DNA of 64,000 bases from Amorphophallus konjac (Eukaryota > Streptophyta > Magnoliopsida > Alismatales > Araceae). A program made the position numbers and the translations under genes. Shown in pieces: positions 51,810 to 62,303 of the stretch. The notes below the pieces were generated by a model. That model worked only from the letters and a program-made list of their open reading frames with translations, ran no database searches and was not told where the DNA came from. The DNA is taken from assembly GCA_022559845.1 (NCBI GenBank), contig CM040128.1, positions 179,172,413-179,236,412 of the forward strand. The letters are read 5' to 3'. Within the stretch, counting starts at the first letter, position 1; each line of letters starts with the position of its first letter.

Positions 51810-54201
51810 TGATGTGACAGAAGCTAGGACCTAAATTGCAAGCAACACAACGACTTGGCAATGTCACACAAGCGGACTCACTCGCGTTTGACACACTCGA
51901 GTCCGTAGGTGGACCGGTAATGGGGTGAGGGTCCAAGGTTTGACCGGAGGTTTCCAAGGGTATGGCTGGCTTGGGGAGGACCCCTAAGGGCCAAGGGTTG
52001 CCCAAATTCATGGGCGGTAAGCACGCCGAAGGCCTGGGTTGAAGGGTCACTCTCACAACTCACCCGCGATAGCCACTAAAATATAAGCAAATTCGGAACG
52101 AGAGCTCACTCACCGTCCGACAGAGTTACAAAGAAATACTAATTAAGCAAGGGAATCCAGCAAAGAGAAGTGTTCAGTGGCTCACCTGATCGGTGTGAAG
52201 ACACCGATCCCGACCGGAGACGAGGGTGAGCGAGGAAGCGTGGGCTTACCCGCACGCCGCGCCGGAGGAGCTTCAACCTAAAATTTTAGATTACATGCAC
52301 TACGCCCCATGCAAGGGGGGGATCTTGGGGAAGGGAATCCAATGACTACACCCAAACACTACCTCCACATAGGGAGGGGCCTTCAGTCGGCCAAGCGGGG
52401 AGGGGTGAAACCGAGCTGGAAGCTAGAAAGGAAGCCGATGCCGGTTCTGTCTGCTTCCTGAGCTTCAGGATAGACAGTTGGATATCTTGACGCTGCGGTC
52501 ACTCAAGATTTTTTTTGATGACGAAACCAGTTGGAAATTCTTCGTAGCTGGGTCGGGATGACGCCTGAAGTTTGTTGATTTCTTTGGTCACCGGTGCTGG
52601 TCGGGGTAGAGGCTCGAACAGGGTGGAAGGTCTTTAGTTCTGACTGCTTCAGGTTCACAACAGCAAGAAGAAGAGGTTGCCACAAGCGCTCCAGAGCTCA
52701 TAATCTGGGACCGCCGAAGTCGTTGGAACCTTCGATGAGTCCTCTTCGAAGAGAGACCAATGGGGATGCCAAACGTTGTCAGAGTAGGCCGGTAGAACTC
52801 GAACAATGAGGGGGGGTCAGAGCAGACTGATAGGAAGCAGAACCGCACACCCGGAGGAAGAAAATGAGAACTATTAATTCCAGGCGCAAAATAGAGCTCC
52901 GTTTCTTGATTATGGAAGTAGACTTGTTGAAGAAGCTCCCGGCCAAGCCTAGCCTCCAGATCTTCAAGAGAGTGGTCGTGGTAGCTTCAGGAGTCAGCTT
53001 CAGGTTGCTCTTCAGGGAGGAAGTGCGCAGTCGGGGTAGATCGACTGCTCAGGACGGCCCCGAACTCAGAATGTGATGAGACCACCGCCGTTGCGAAGTC
53101 GACTGGGAGACGCTTCCAAGGTGCCTCTTGAGCCTTTAAGAATGTCCAGAGGAAGCCGTGGTCACCTCTGCAAACTGCTATTCTTCTGCAGGTCTTCAGC
53201 TATGAACATGTTCGTCGATGTAGCTCCCAAATGACAACCAAATGATAAGAAGAAGTGGTTGAATGGTGAAGGGGATATGAAGAGTGGTGGGAGGGGAGTG
53301 TGGGGGAGGTATGGAGGGTGGATAGGGGGTGGTAGAGGAGCTGGGGAAGGGGGAGGGTGCAGGGACTTGCAGGTTTCAGCCAAGGTGGAGAGGGGGTGGA
53401 GGGTGGTAGATGTTCTATGTAGAATGGAATGGGGGGGAAGGAGGGGAGGGGCGACCAGACCTAAGAGGGGGTGCTTGGGGGCGCCCTAAGGCTTGGGGGA
53501 TGGAGAGAAAATTTCAAAATAATTCTCTTGGGAGCTGGAGGGTTGCATGGGGGAGGGGGAAGGGTGCTTGGGAAAGGGTAGTGGGGTGGTTGGGGGTTGG
53601 AGGTTGGCTTGGTGATTGGGGGTTCTTCTTTGGGACTAGGGTGGAGTAATGAGGAGGGTGTGGGGAAGGGGAGAGGCCTTAATGGGGGTAGGTGGGAGAT
53701 AGAAGTGGTTGGGAGGAGAGGAGAGAGAGGGTAGGGCGCAGCCCCCTTGTGGTGAGAGAGAGAGAGAGAGAGAGAGATGGGTGGGGATTCTCTCCCCTAG
53801 GGCTTCTCACCCACTATTGGATTCACTCCCCTAGTAATCTGAATTTTGAATTCTCAAATGGCAAACTTTTCATTCATTCATTGATTCAAAATGGAGAGAG
53901 TGGGGTCCTATTTATAGGGATCCCACAACTTATAATAAGACCCTGACTTTTGGAGCATTAACAAATAACCAAGGGGAAGGGGGGCGCCCTTGGGCCTAGC
54001 CCAATAAAGTGGGCCCATTAACTAATCTAATCAACCCTATGACACTTAACTTAGGTAGATGACTCATTAACCTAGGTACTAGACTCAAATAAAAAAAAAT
54101 TACAATGATATGACTTCGAAAAATATGATGGACACAATGGAGCTATGTTGGCGAGCAATCGAAGCTGTGGAAAATGTGAAGGGCGAGAGATGCCCCCATC
54201 A
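51810..54201 (-). mobile_element. S2: solo LTR, minus orientation
   Basis: 2392 bp, plus-strand ends tgatgtgaca and gcccccatca, exact TSD gatcg. On the minus strand it parallels S1: tgatgggggcatc start, ggcccaagggcgcccc, TATA box TATAAATAG near 53910 and a ctcWctcc leader. It contains G-rich and (GA)n tracts (53280-53780). No PBS or coding domain is present. It separates the T2 RNase H linker from integrase. Confidence 0.87.
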
Positions 54202-54990
54202 GATCGCCTATATAATTCTCCTGCAATGATTGTGTATCTGGCAGCGACTCTTCTGATGGCCTTGCGCTGCTCGGCATTGGCCGTTTCTGGAAAGGATCCA
54301 TCCCTGCAATACTGCTCTATCTCGTGATAACACGGCAGTTCCTCCTCTTCTATGATCTCCTCAAGCTCAGTTAGTGAAACTTCTTTCAAATCTTCCCTCT
54401 CCGCTTTCCTTTCTATAGACTTCCGAAGGTTGTCAAACCAGGGATCCTGAAGGGAAGGAGCGTATAACCCCTGGACCACAATGGTCTCAGTGGCACGACT
54501 GAGGGGGTAGGATAGGGAAGAAGCAAGTGATGCAAGTGCATCGGCCAGAATGTTCTGAGAACGGGGAGTATGAATGTAGACGAGCTTGCGGAATTTCCTA
54601 GCCAAGTGTGTGACCAAATCTTGATAAGGCTTGAGTTTGGGGTCACAGGTGCGGTAAGTTGACAGAACTTGACGCATCATAAATTGAGAATCTCCTATGA
54701 TGTTTAGGTATCGCGCGCCCATGAGGTAGGCGTGCTTCAGTCCGGCAAGCAGAGCCTCATACTCGGCTATGTTATTCGTGGCAGGAAAAGAGAGCTGATA
54801 AGTGATGCGGATGGTTACTCATTCCGGAGTGAGGAGAACGATGCCGATTCCACGGCCTTGAGAATTCAGAGCACCATCAAAATGAAGAGACCAGAAGGGA
54901 AGATGAGTAAGTACAGCCAAGTGCTCATTAGGGAACTCATCTTGGATCGAGTCGGTACAAGGGATTGGAGAGTGAGCAAGATGCTCGGCA
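54202..54990 (-). pseudogene. T2 second (archaeal-type) RNase H and linker
   Basis: Minus strand: FDGALNSQGRGIGIVLLTPE, a TGA, TYQLSF, NNIAEYEALLAGL, IIGDSQ and NILADALASLAS. These are the Asp-Glu-Asp-Asp-type landmarks of the additional RNase H that marks the Tat lineage. The linker follows to GELYRRS (54206), where S2 sits. With RT and the first RNase H it would remove RNA from RNA-DNA hybrids during reverse transcription. Confidence 0.85.
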
Positions 54991-55565
54991 ATGGCATATC
55001 CCTTGATTGCCTTCTGGACGACAAAGGTGATATCAAATTAAGAAAGAAAGCTCTGCCAGCGAGCTAATCGGCTAGAAAGAATAGGATTTTCTAAGAGATA
55101 ACGAATGGGGTCCATTCTAGAGATCAGCTTAACCTCCTGGGCAAGAAAGTAGTGTTTGAGCTTCTGAGCTACCCATACCAATGCTGCGCAGGTCTTCTTC
55201 ATGGCAGTATATCTAGATTCAGCAGGATTGAACAATCTAGACAGATAGTATGCTGCCCTTTCTCTCCCTTCATCGTCCACTTGAGCCAGGACAGCTCCTA
55301 GGGAGTCCTCAATTACAGAAATGTATAAAATCATAGGTTTACCAGGGATATGAGGTTGTAGAAACAAGGGATTAGATAGATAAACCTTAAGATCCTCATA
55401 GGCCTTTTGACACTGTTCATTCCATTCAAATTTGGCCCCCGCCTTTAACAATTCATAGAGTGGGTGACATCTTTGCGAATGTTGAGATATAAATCTTCTA
55501 ATGAATTGCAAGCGCCCAATCAGCCCTCTGAGTTCAGTGATGTTCTTAGGCGGCGACATTTCCAT
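54991..55565 (-). pseudogene. T2 first RNase H and RT connection
   Basis: Frame MEMSPPKNITELRGLIGRLQ to RRFISQHSQRCHPLYELLKA is the RT thumb/connection. Then FLQPHIPGKPMILYISVIED and SLGAVLAQ...AAYYLSR are a plant gypsy RNase H. A TAA (55040-55038) interrupts WQSFLS*FDITF. Confidence 0.87.
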
Positions 55566-55592
55566 TACGGCCTTTGCCTTATTCGGATCAAT

Positions 55593-56816
55593 CTAGATCC
55601 CTCGTTTACTAACTATAAACCAAAGTAATTTCCCTGATGCAACTCCGAATACACATTTCTTTGGGTTCATCTTCAGCTTATACTCCCTAGCCCTTTGTAG
55701 TACCTTGGCTAGAATGGTGGGGTGCTCTTCCTTGGACCTCGATTTCACCAGGATATCGTCCACATAGGCTTCCATATACACATGCATCATATCATGGAAG
55801 ATAGCCATCATTGCCCGTTGATACGTGGCACCTGCATTCTTCAATCCAAATGGCATAACGACATAGCAGTACATGCCCCAGGGCGTGGTGAAAGAGGTCT
55901 TCTCTTGATCTTCGGGAGCAAGACGGATTTGATTATAACCAGAATATCCATTCATAAATGAGAGTGCCTCATACCCAGCCGTGTTATCTACTAACACATC
56001 AATGTGAGGAAGCAAAAAATCATCTTTCGGACATGTCTTATTGAAGTCCCTGAAATCAATACAGATCCGAATCTTTCCATCCTTCTTCATTACAGGGACA
56101 ATGTTCGCCACCCATTGAGGATATAACACAACTCTGATAAACTTGGCCTTGTGCAATTTATCAACTTCCTCCTTTATCCTTAAGGCCATTTTAGGGTGGA
56201 ACCTTCTCGCTTTTTGCTTAACGGGTGTTGTCCCCGGTTTAAGGATAAGTCTATGTTCAACAAGAGAGGGGTCAAGACCTGGCATGTCTTCATAGGACCA
56301 GGCAATGGAATCGCTGTACTCCCTTAAAACCTTAATCAGCTCCTCTTCAACCAGAGGAGGGAGATTAGCGGAGATAATTATAGGCCTAGGGTCCTCTTTC
56401 GTTCCAAGGTTGATCTCTTTAGTGGGTTCATCCACTACCATCGTCGATTCATCGAATCTCCTCAAGCCCTGTGCGTACAGATCAGCAGTGTCATCCACAT
56501 CGCTTTCCTCATCCTCGGTTTGGTCCTTCTCGTCTATGACTTCATACACACCTAATCCGTCATTGCTCCATACCCCTTCTACTTCCTCCTCATCTTCTAA
56601 GACTATTACGGTCTCTACAAACTCAGGGCATTTGAGAAGGGCGTGAAATCTATGGGCTAAATCTTGCAGAAACCTATCTGGAATGGATTTGGAATGACGC
56701 ATCGCAGGGTGCGCCGTAGACGTGGACGGGCTGACAACATTAGAGCTAGACTCTATCCCAAATGACTCAACTAACCTAGGAGATTCTACAGAATGTACAT
56801 CTAACCTAGGAGACAA
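55593..56816 (-). pseudogene. T2 reverse transcriptase
   Basis: 407-codon open frame. The first 150 residues are an acidic linker after protease. Then come RT motifs: EEVDKLHKAKFIR, WVANIVPVMKKDGKIRICID, FRDFNKTCPKDDF, LSFMNGYSGYNQI, SFTTPWGMYCYVVMPFGLKN, AGATYQRAM and the catalytic YVDD (55755-55766), ending KMNPKKCVFGV. It stops at a TAG (after SKRGI) before the connection domain, at a position normally read through. The catalytic Asp pair is intact; disabled only by the terminal nonsense codon here. Confidence 0.9.
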
Positions 56817-57661
56817 GAAATCTACTAGGAAAGGAGCAGGGGTCTCATGCCCCTGGGAAGATCAGCATAACATAGCATAATCCTCCATTGAAACCTCCAT
56901 TTTAAAATTGGCATTTTTTTTGGAGGTCGGAGGAAATCATGAAGCAAGAGGGACCAGAGGAGGAAGGTGGAGATGGAAGTTGCATGGGAAATAGAGAGGG
57001 GAAGATACAGTCGAAAAAGGGGTCGGAAGATGAAAACCACATCTCATGGAGTTCGGTAGTGGGGGAGGGACGAGTAAACAGAGTTGCTAAATCAATGGGT
57101 GGGTAGTGCCCACATGCACAAGGAACAAATAGAATTTCATATGGTCTTTCCGTGAAATACGGGTTGACCATAATCGCAGGGGAATGGGGGATAAATTCCA
57201 ATTGCTGAAGCAAGGAGGCAAGGTGGGATGGGGACAGAGAAAAAGTAGTGATGGAGCTCCCCAGTTCCTGTGGCCTCCGGTGAACTAGCTCAATCGGAGA
57301 ATGCTTCACCAACCGCATCTCCATCTCTTTCAGACAGACTTCTTCTTCATGGAACATCTTTTCAAAATAACTGCAAAAGTCATCCACGTCACCCACCCGC
57401 CCCTTCTGCGGCGGCGGGGGGGTCAGCAACAACATAAGCGGCATCGGTCTTTTTATCAGAACAGGGCGGCGGCTTCTTCAGAGTACCTAGCTGTAACGGG
57501 CCTTTCACGAAGTGTTGACGATAATCCCACGTCACTGGCCCGGAATCTCCCAGTATAGACAGCGTCGATTCTCGGTAGCCAAGGCCTCTTCGGCTCATCT
57601 TTCTGCCCCTAGGGACGGGATTAGTCTGCCCCTACAATTGTGCGCCGAGGCCCATGCCCGG

Positions 57662-58256
57662 CTAATAGCCTAACTTCAAAATCATGTGCCACCCCTTTGA
57701 ATCTCTAATCTTGGACTTAATTTTAACATTTGTCGGTGCAGTGGCGGGCTTGCGTGACGCATATGCCCATGAATAGTTTAAGTCCATAACAGAAAGAACT
57801 AGCATGTTGCTTGGCCACAAAGTAGGAAGGATCTTGTCTGCAATTGCATCAACGGTCTGGACTGTGGAAACACTCTTCACCTTGACTACCCGCCCCTGGA
57901 ATGGGAACTTGAGGCATTGGTGGGCAGTCAAGGGTACTGCATTCAAACTATCTATCCATGGATGAGCCAGAATTTTCTTAAACATTGGGTCTATGTCCAG
58001 TACGTAAAACTCCACATCCATTTTTAAAGGCCCTAGCTCGGCCTGAACTGTCACAACCCCATGGCAAGCTCACCTAGAGTTATCATAAGCCGCAATTGTG
58101 GTTGGTGTTGGCCTAAGCATGTCTTCTGAGATATTGCAGGCACGCAATGTGCTCAATGGACACACATTTATTGATGCTCCCGTGTCTAGAAGGGCTGACT
58201 CAACTGCCACCTTGTTTAAGGAAATAGTAATGCAGAGTGGCATCTACCGTGCCTCT
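57662..58256 (-). pseudogene. T2 aspartic protease
   Basis: The frame around 58172-58186 contains the retropepsin active site ALLDTGASINVCPL, followed by LRACNISEDML. It continues after a stop or break near 58075 as ELGPLKMDVEFYVLDID and HPWIDSLNAVPLTAHQCLKF, the flap-side strands of a plant gypsy protease. A linker of about 800 bp (57600-56820, mostly open) joins it to RT. Cuts the gag-pol polyprotein in the particle. Confidence 0.8.
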
Positions 58257-59076
58257 AGGGGTGCCAATTCTAATTCAGAAAATGAAATGGAAGGCACCCT
58301 CGTAATTGTTGCCAACACGGACGGCAAACTGTCCACTGCTACGTCTTCGTTAACCATCACTTTCTGCAGAAAGGCCCTTAGGGCATCTTGGTGTTGCGTG
58401 GACCTTTTTATTAACTCCAGTACTAAAATCTTGGCCAGCATCCGGTCCAAATGCTGTAGCAAATCATACTTTGTGCCAGGCACGGGGTCTACTTCCTCTG
58501 CTTCAACTGTTGAGGAAGGGATTGGAGGGTTGGGTGCGGGTGCACCAGTGGAGGGGTAACTTCTGTGAAATAAATGCCCGCTCTGGAGGGCGCATTGTCG
58601 TGCCGGCACGGCATCAAATAGACTCCCGATTGGCCCGATGGGGTAAGTGGAAGGGATAGAAATGGGGGTGAGGATGGTGGAAGCTGGCCTGATGGGCCCT
58701 AGTGGAGTGGTGATTGGTGAAGGGTTAAGTGGAGGGGTGATGATGGAGGGTATGGCGGGTGATGGTGGAAGGATTGGCGGAATGGTGGGGAATGTGGCGG
58801 GTGCAATAGGTGATCGGGAGAGGACAGCGGGTGGAGCGGTGGCCATGGCGGTGGGCCGGAGAATGGAGGGAACAGAAGGTGCGGGGGAGTTGGTATGGTG
58901 GAAGGCCAAGAGATGAGCGGGAGTCTCATTGTCAAAAGACCACCCAGCATTAGGGGCTGGCGCTGAACTACATTTACTTGTGCCGGTGCCGACGGCTGTT
59001 GTTGCTGTTGAGGAGAGGGCGGATGTTCTGGCATGGGATTCTGATGAATCTCGAGGTCTTGCTGTTGCTGTTGTTG
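58257..59076 (-). pseudogene. T2 gag-protease linker, Pro/Ser-rich
   Basis: A largely open minus-strand frame (to 58909) rich in P, S, T and I, then HQDALRAFLQKVMVNEDVAV leading into protease. No domain recognised; typical of the poorly conserved region between zinc finger and protease in Tat elements. Confidence 0.55.
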
Positions 59077-61014
59077 CTATGGAGGTTGTTGTTGGGGAGG
59101 TTGCTGGAACTGCTGTTGTTGAGGTGCCGCCTGCGGCAGCCTTGCTTGTCTTCTCATTTCTTTTATATCTTCAATTAACTGGTGCATTTGGGCCCAGTCG
59201 ATCCTGTGGCCCTCATGCAAATCATAGACTAGATCCCTGAACTGATAACACCTCTCTATCGTGTGCCCGGGTTGCCGATGGTATATGCAATACCTTGACT
59301 GGTCGACTGTCGGGTTCCAGTTCTGACGTTTCGGGGGCAACTGTATGTCACCAGTGTACATTAAGGCCGAAAAAATGTCAGGGAGTGTTTCTGGAAGTGG
59401 TGGATAGTTGGCTCTCTTTGGTCCCGGCCGAGTAGGCCCATAACCAACAGAAGGAGGGACGTTATGGTACTAGGGTGGCTTTTGAGGCTGTTATGGTGGT
59501 GGTGGTGGTTGTTGTGGGTGTTGAGGAGCTAGAAAAGAAGGTCGAGGAGCTTGCAGAGCGGGGAACTGGGGGTTGCGTGGGGGTTTCTGGAAACGAGGTG
59601 GAGCGGACTGGTTAGGGAATTGAACAGCCTGTACCTGCTTGTTGATTTGTACTCCCTCAATAACTAGGCCTTGGGACTTTCTTATGGTTTTGGATTTCTG
59701 GGCCTCGAAAAGGGAATGAATAGGGGAGTCTTTGAATTGGGTCTGGATGAACCAGGCCCGACTGTACAACTGGTGCATATTTGAAATATCATTCATTGCC
59801 AATATATTCCAAAACGTAGGGGTTGCATTTGAAATTAACAACTTTACCTTTTCTTCTTTCGGGATCTGCCCGGGCACATGCGAGGCCATCTGCCTCCATC
59901 GATCAGCATATGTTGCAAAGTCCTCATCTGACTTCATCTTCTTTGCTACTAAGTTGGTGAAGGAATACTCCGGGCCCACCCGATCTTGGAATCTCATTAT
60001 GAACTTTTCCTTCACCGTCTTGAAACTTTTTGCCTCCTCCAACGGCAAGGTATAAAACCATTCAAGGGCGACGCCGTCCAAGGATCGGCGGAAAAGATAC
60101 GCCATAAGGCGATCATCGTGCTGAAACTGCGCCGATTCATAAAGGAACTCCCTGACATGAATGAACGGGTTGCCGTTCCCGTCGTATTTACGGTATACGG
60201 GGAGCTCAGACTAGGGAGAAAAATGAATGTCCCTAAAGTTAGGAATGGGGACATCGGCAAGGGATTGTGGGCTAACCCTTTTATGAAGGAGATCGATTTG
60301 CTGCTGCATGGCAGCCCACTTTTCAAGAATCTCCCGTTCTCGGGATAGAGGAGATGGAGCAGGAAGAGCAGAACCTGTGTATGGAGCGGATGGATAAACC
60401 GATGGAGGGGGAAGCCCATAGGAAGGATAATGGGCCAGGGAAGGGCCCATGTCCGAGTAAGCAAGCTGGGCAGCCCCTGGCTAGAGGTGAACAAAATCGG
60501 CCGGGGCGACATGGGCCTGTGGCGCTGGGGAGATGGTAGTGAAGGGATCAGAATAGGAGGGCAAGGGGACATGGGTCTTCCCCTTGTCAAGAGGTTGATG
60601 GGCCGAGGTAGAAGCCTGGCCCGCTTCTACGTTAGAGAATCGAAGAACCTGAGGGCGAACTGGAGTAACGTCGATGGGGGCCACAGAGGTGGCCCCTAAT
60701 CTAGCAATCGGAGAGGTGGCGGCAGTAGTCACGCCGGAAGAGAACACTGAAGGCGGGGCATCTGCCCCTTGCAAAGCTTGTCTCAGGAGATGGAGTTGAG
60801 TAGGGTCCAACTGGGCCATCATGTGGAGAACCTGACTGGCCGAGTTGTGAGTGGATGAATCAGAGAGGGAGGGTTAGGCACCGTCAACAACGATGGTCGG
60901 GAGAGGAGGGGCGGTCCCCTCTCCCCCCTACACATGAGCGACCCTACGTGGGTCCTCCAGAAGTCCCCGAGGGAGAGAATCCTCATTGGAATGGGAGAAG
61001 TTGTAGGACGACAT
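59077..61014 (-). pseudogene. T2 gag, several stops
   Basis: A start codon at 61014 (MSSYNFSHSNEDSLPRDF) is plausible. Downstream pieces are LDPTQLHLLRQALQGADAP (60820), a Pro-rich region with WAAMQQQIDLLHKRV (60280-60340), and the gag core YLFRRSLDGVALEWFYTLPL, FKTVKEKFIMRF, DFATYADRWRQMASHVPGQI (60105-59850). A Gln-rich tail follows with the Tat-type zinc finger YCIYHRQPGHTIERCYQF (59300-59250). Stops fall near 60481, 60211, 59491 and 59077, with possible small indels. Forms virus-like particles. Confidence 0.82.
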
Positions 61015-62275
61015 AGCGGGTGATGACTCGAACAACGGATTAAGATAAGAGTAGAAATGGGAGCTGCCCCTAGGAGACGATCCTGAGGGTGTGAAGCAAC
61101 TCCACATACACTAAAATACCTAGGGGGAGAGAGCAAACAACCCTAAGATATAAACAAACAATCCAATAATGCACACGAGAGAGGGGAGGGATGAGAAGAG
61201 AGACAACCAAGTAATCACCCAAGTTATGAATGATGCACAGAAGATTTTATGAGTTTCCTTTTAGGACCTTAGTGGATTAATTAAGATATGAATTCACTCA
61301 ACCACAAGGTGCTTAACCAGGGTAGGAAAGGGGAGACTGGCTGACTCTAAGGGACTCTCTCTCTCTCTCTCTCGCGGATGCAAACCCTGGACTGGGGTGG
61401 TACGGTACAACCTGCCCGGCGTCCATGTGAGAATCCACGGCTCACGGGGACTTACGGAGGCCCTCGGTAAGGTCACCTAGTCGGCTCCAAGGAATATGGA
61501 GACGAGAGGAAACCCTACCTCGGTAGGAATGCAACTACAGATGAAGAGTGGTGTAAGACCCTATGTGCACCAGAGTGCATGCAAGAGTCTAGCCTAGAAA
61601 CTAGCAATCAATGAACAAATATGAATGACAAGTATGGCCCGCAATCATGCAAACATATAATGACAGCAAGGGGAGATCAATGATCAGCACTAAATAGCAT
61701 GAAAATAATATAACATGGCAATCAAAGTGAGGCTCGGGGGCACTGTAGCATGACAAGAATGGTCTCTAAGAGATCGTGCAGGGAGGGCGACGGTCCTGGG
61801 TGGACCGTTCACTGGCAGGGAGTAATGATAGACACTAATAGAAAACACAGAATGCTGAAATGAACTAAGTTTTAGAGAATAGAGGCGTACCTGGATGGAT
61901 GGTCTCTCGACAGACCGTTCAAACTCCAGAACGGACCTGAGACGACCGCAGAAGATCAGTAAAACCAACATAGCAAACGCAGAGGCATACCTGAGCCAGC
62001 AGGATGGGCGGCCGAGATCAAGCCGTAGGAAGCAGTGAACGGGCAAAGGTAGACAGCTAAAGGCAGCGGACTTCACAGAATAAACAGCACTATAGGCAAA
62101 TAAGGACGGCCGCTTTGCAGCCGCTCAAGGTAGTGAACGGCTCTCACTGAACCGCACAAACGCTAGAAGATAGGAACGTGGAGGACTCGCAAACAACCTG
62201 AAACAACTCAAGAACATGGAACTTGGAAAGCATAGAAAAGGGTCAGCAAGTCACTAACACGATGGGCACTAGGTG
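61015..62275 (-). other. T2 5' leader with AACGG array
   Basis: About 1.26 kb between PBS and gag; no gene. A (CT)n tract lies at 61355-61375. From 61740 to 62165 the plus strand carries the half-sites gcgacggtcc...ggaccgttcac, ggtctctcgacagaccgttc, ggacggccgc and gaacggctc, the same motif family as in the T2 LTR. Confidence 0.55.
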
Positions 62276-62292
62276 TCCCACAGTGATCGCTA
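62276..62292 (-). other. T2 primer-binding site candidate
   Basis: Minus strand TAGCGATCACTGTGGGA, 11 bp inside the LTR border. It is related to the T4 site (TGGCGATCACGGTGGG); the G-to-A change in the expected TGGCGA start may be decay. Confidence 0.55.
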
Positions 62293-62303
62293 GAAAATGG
62301 GGA

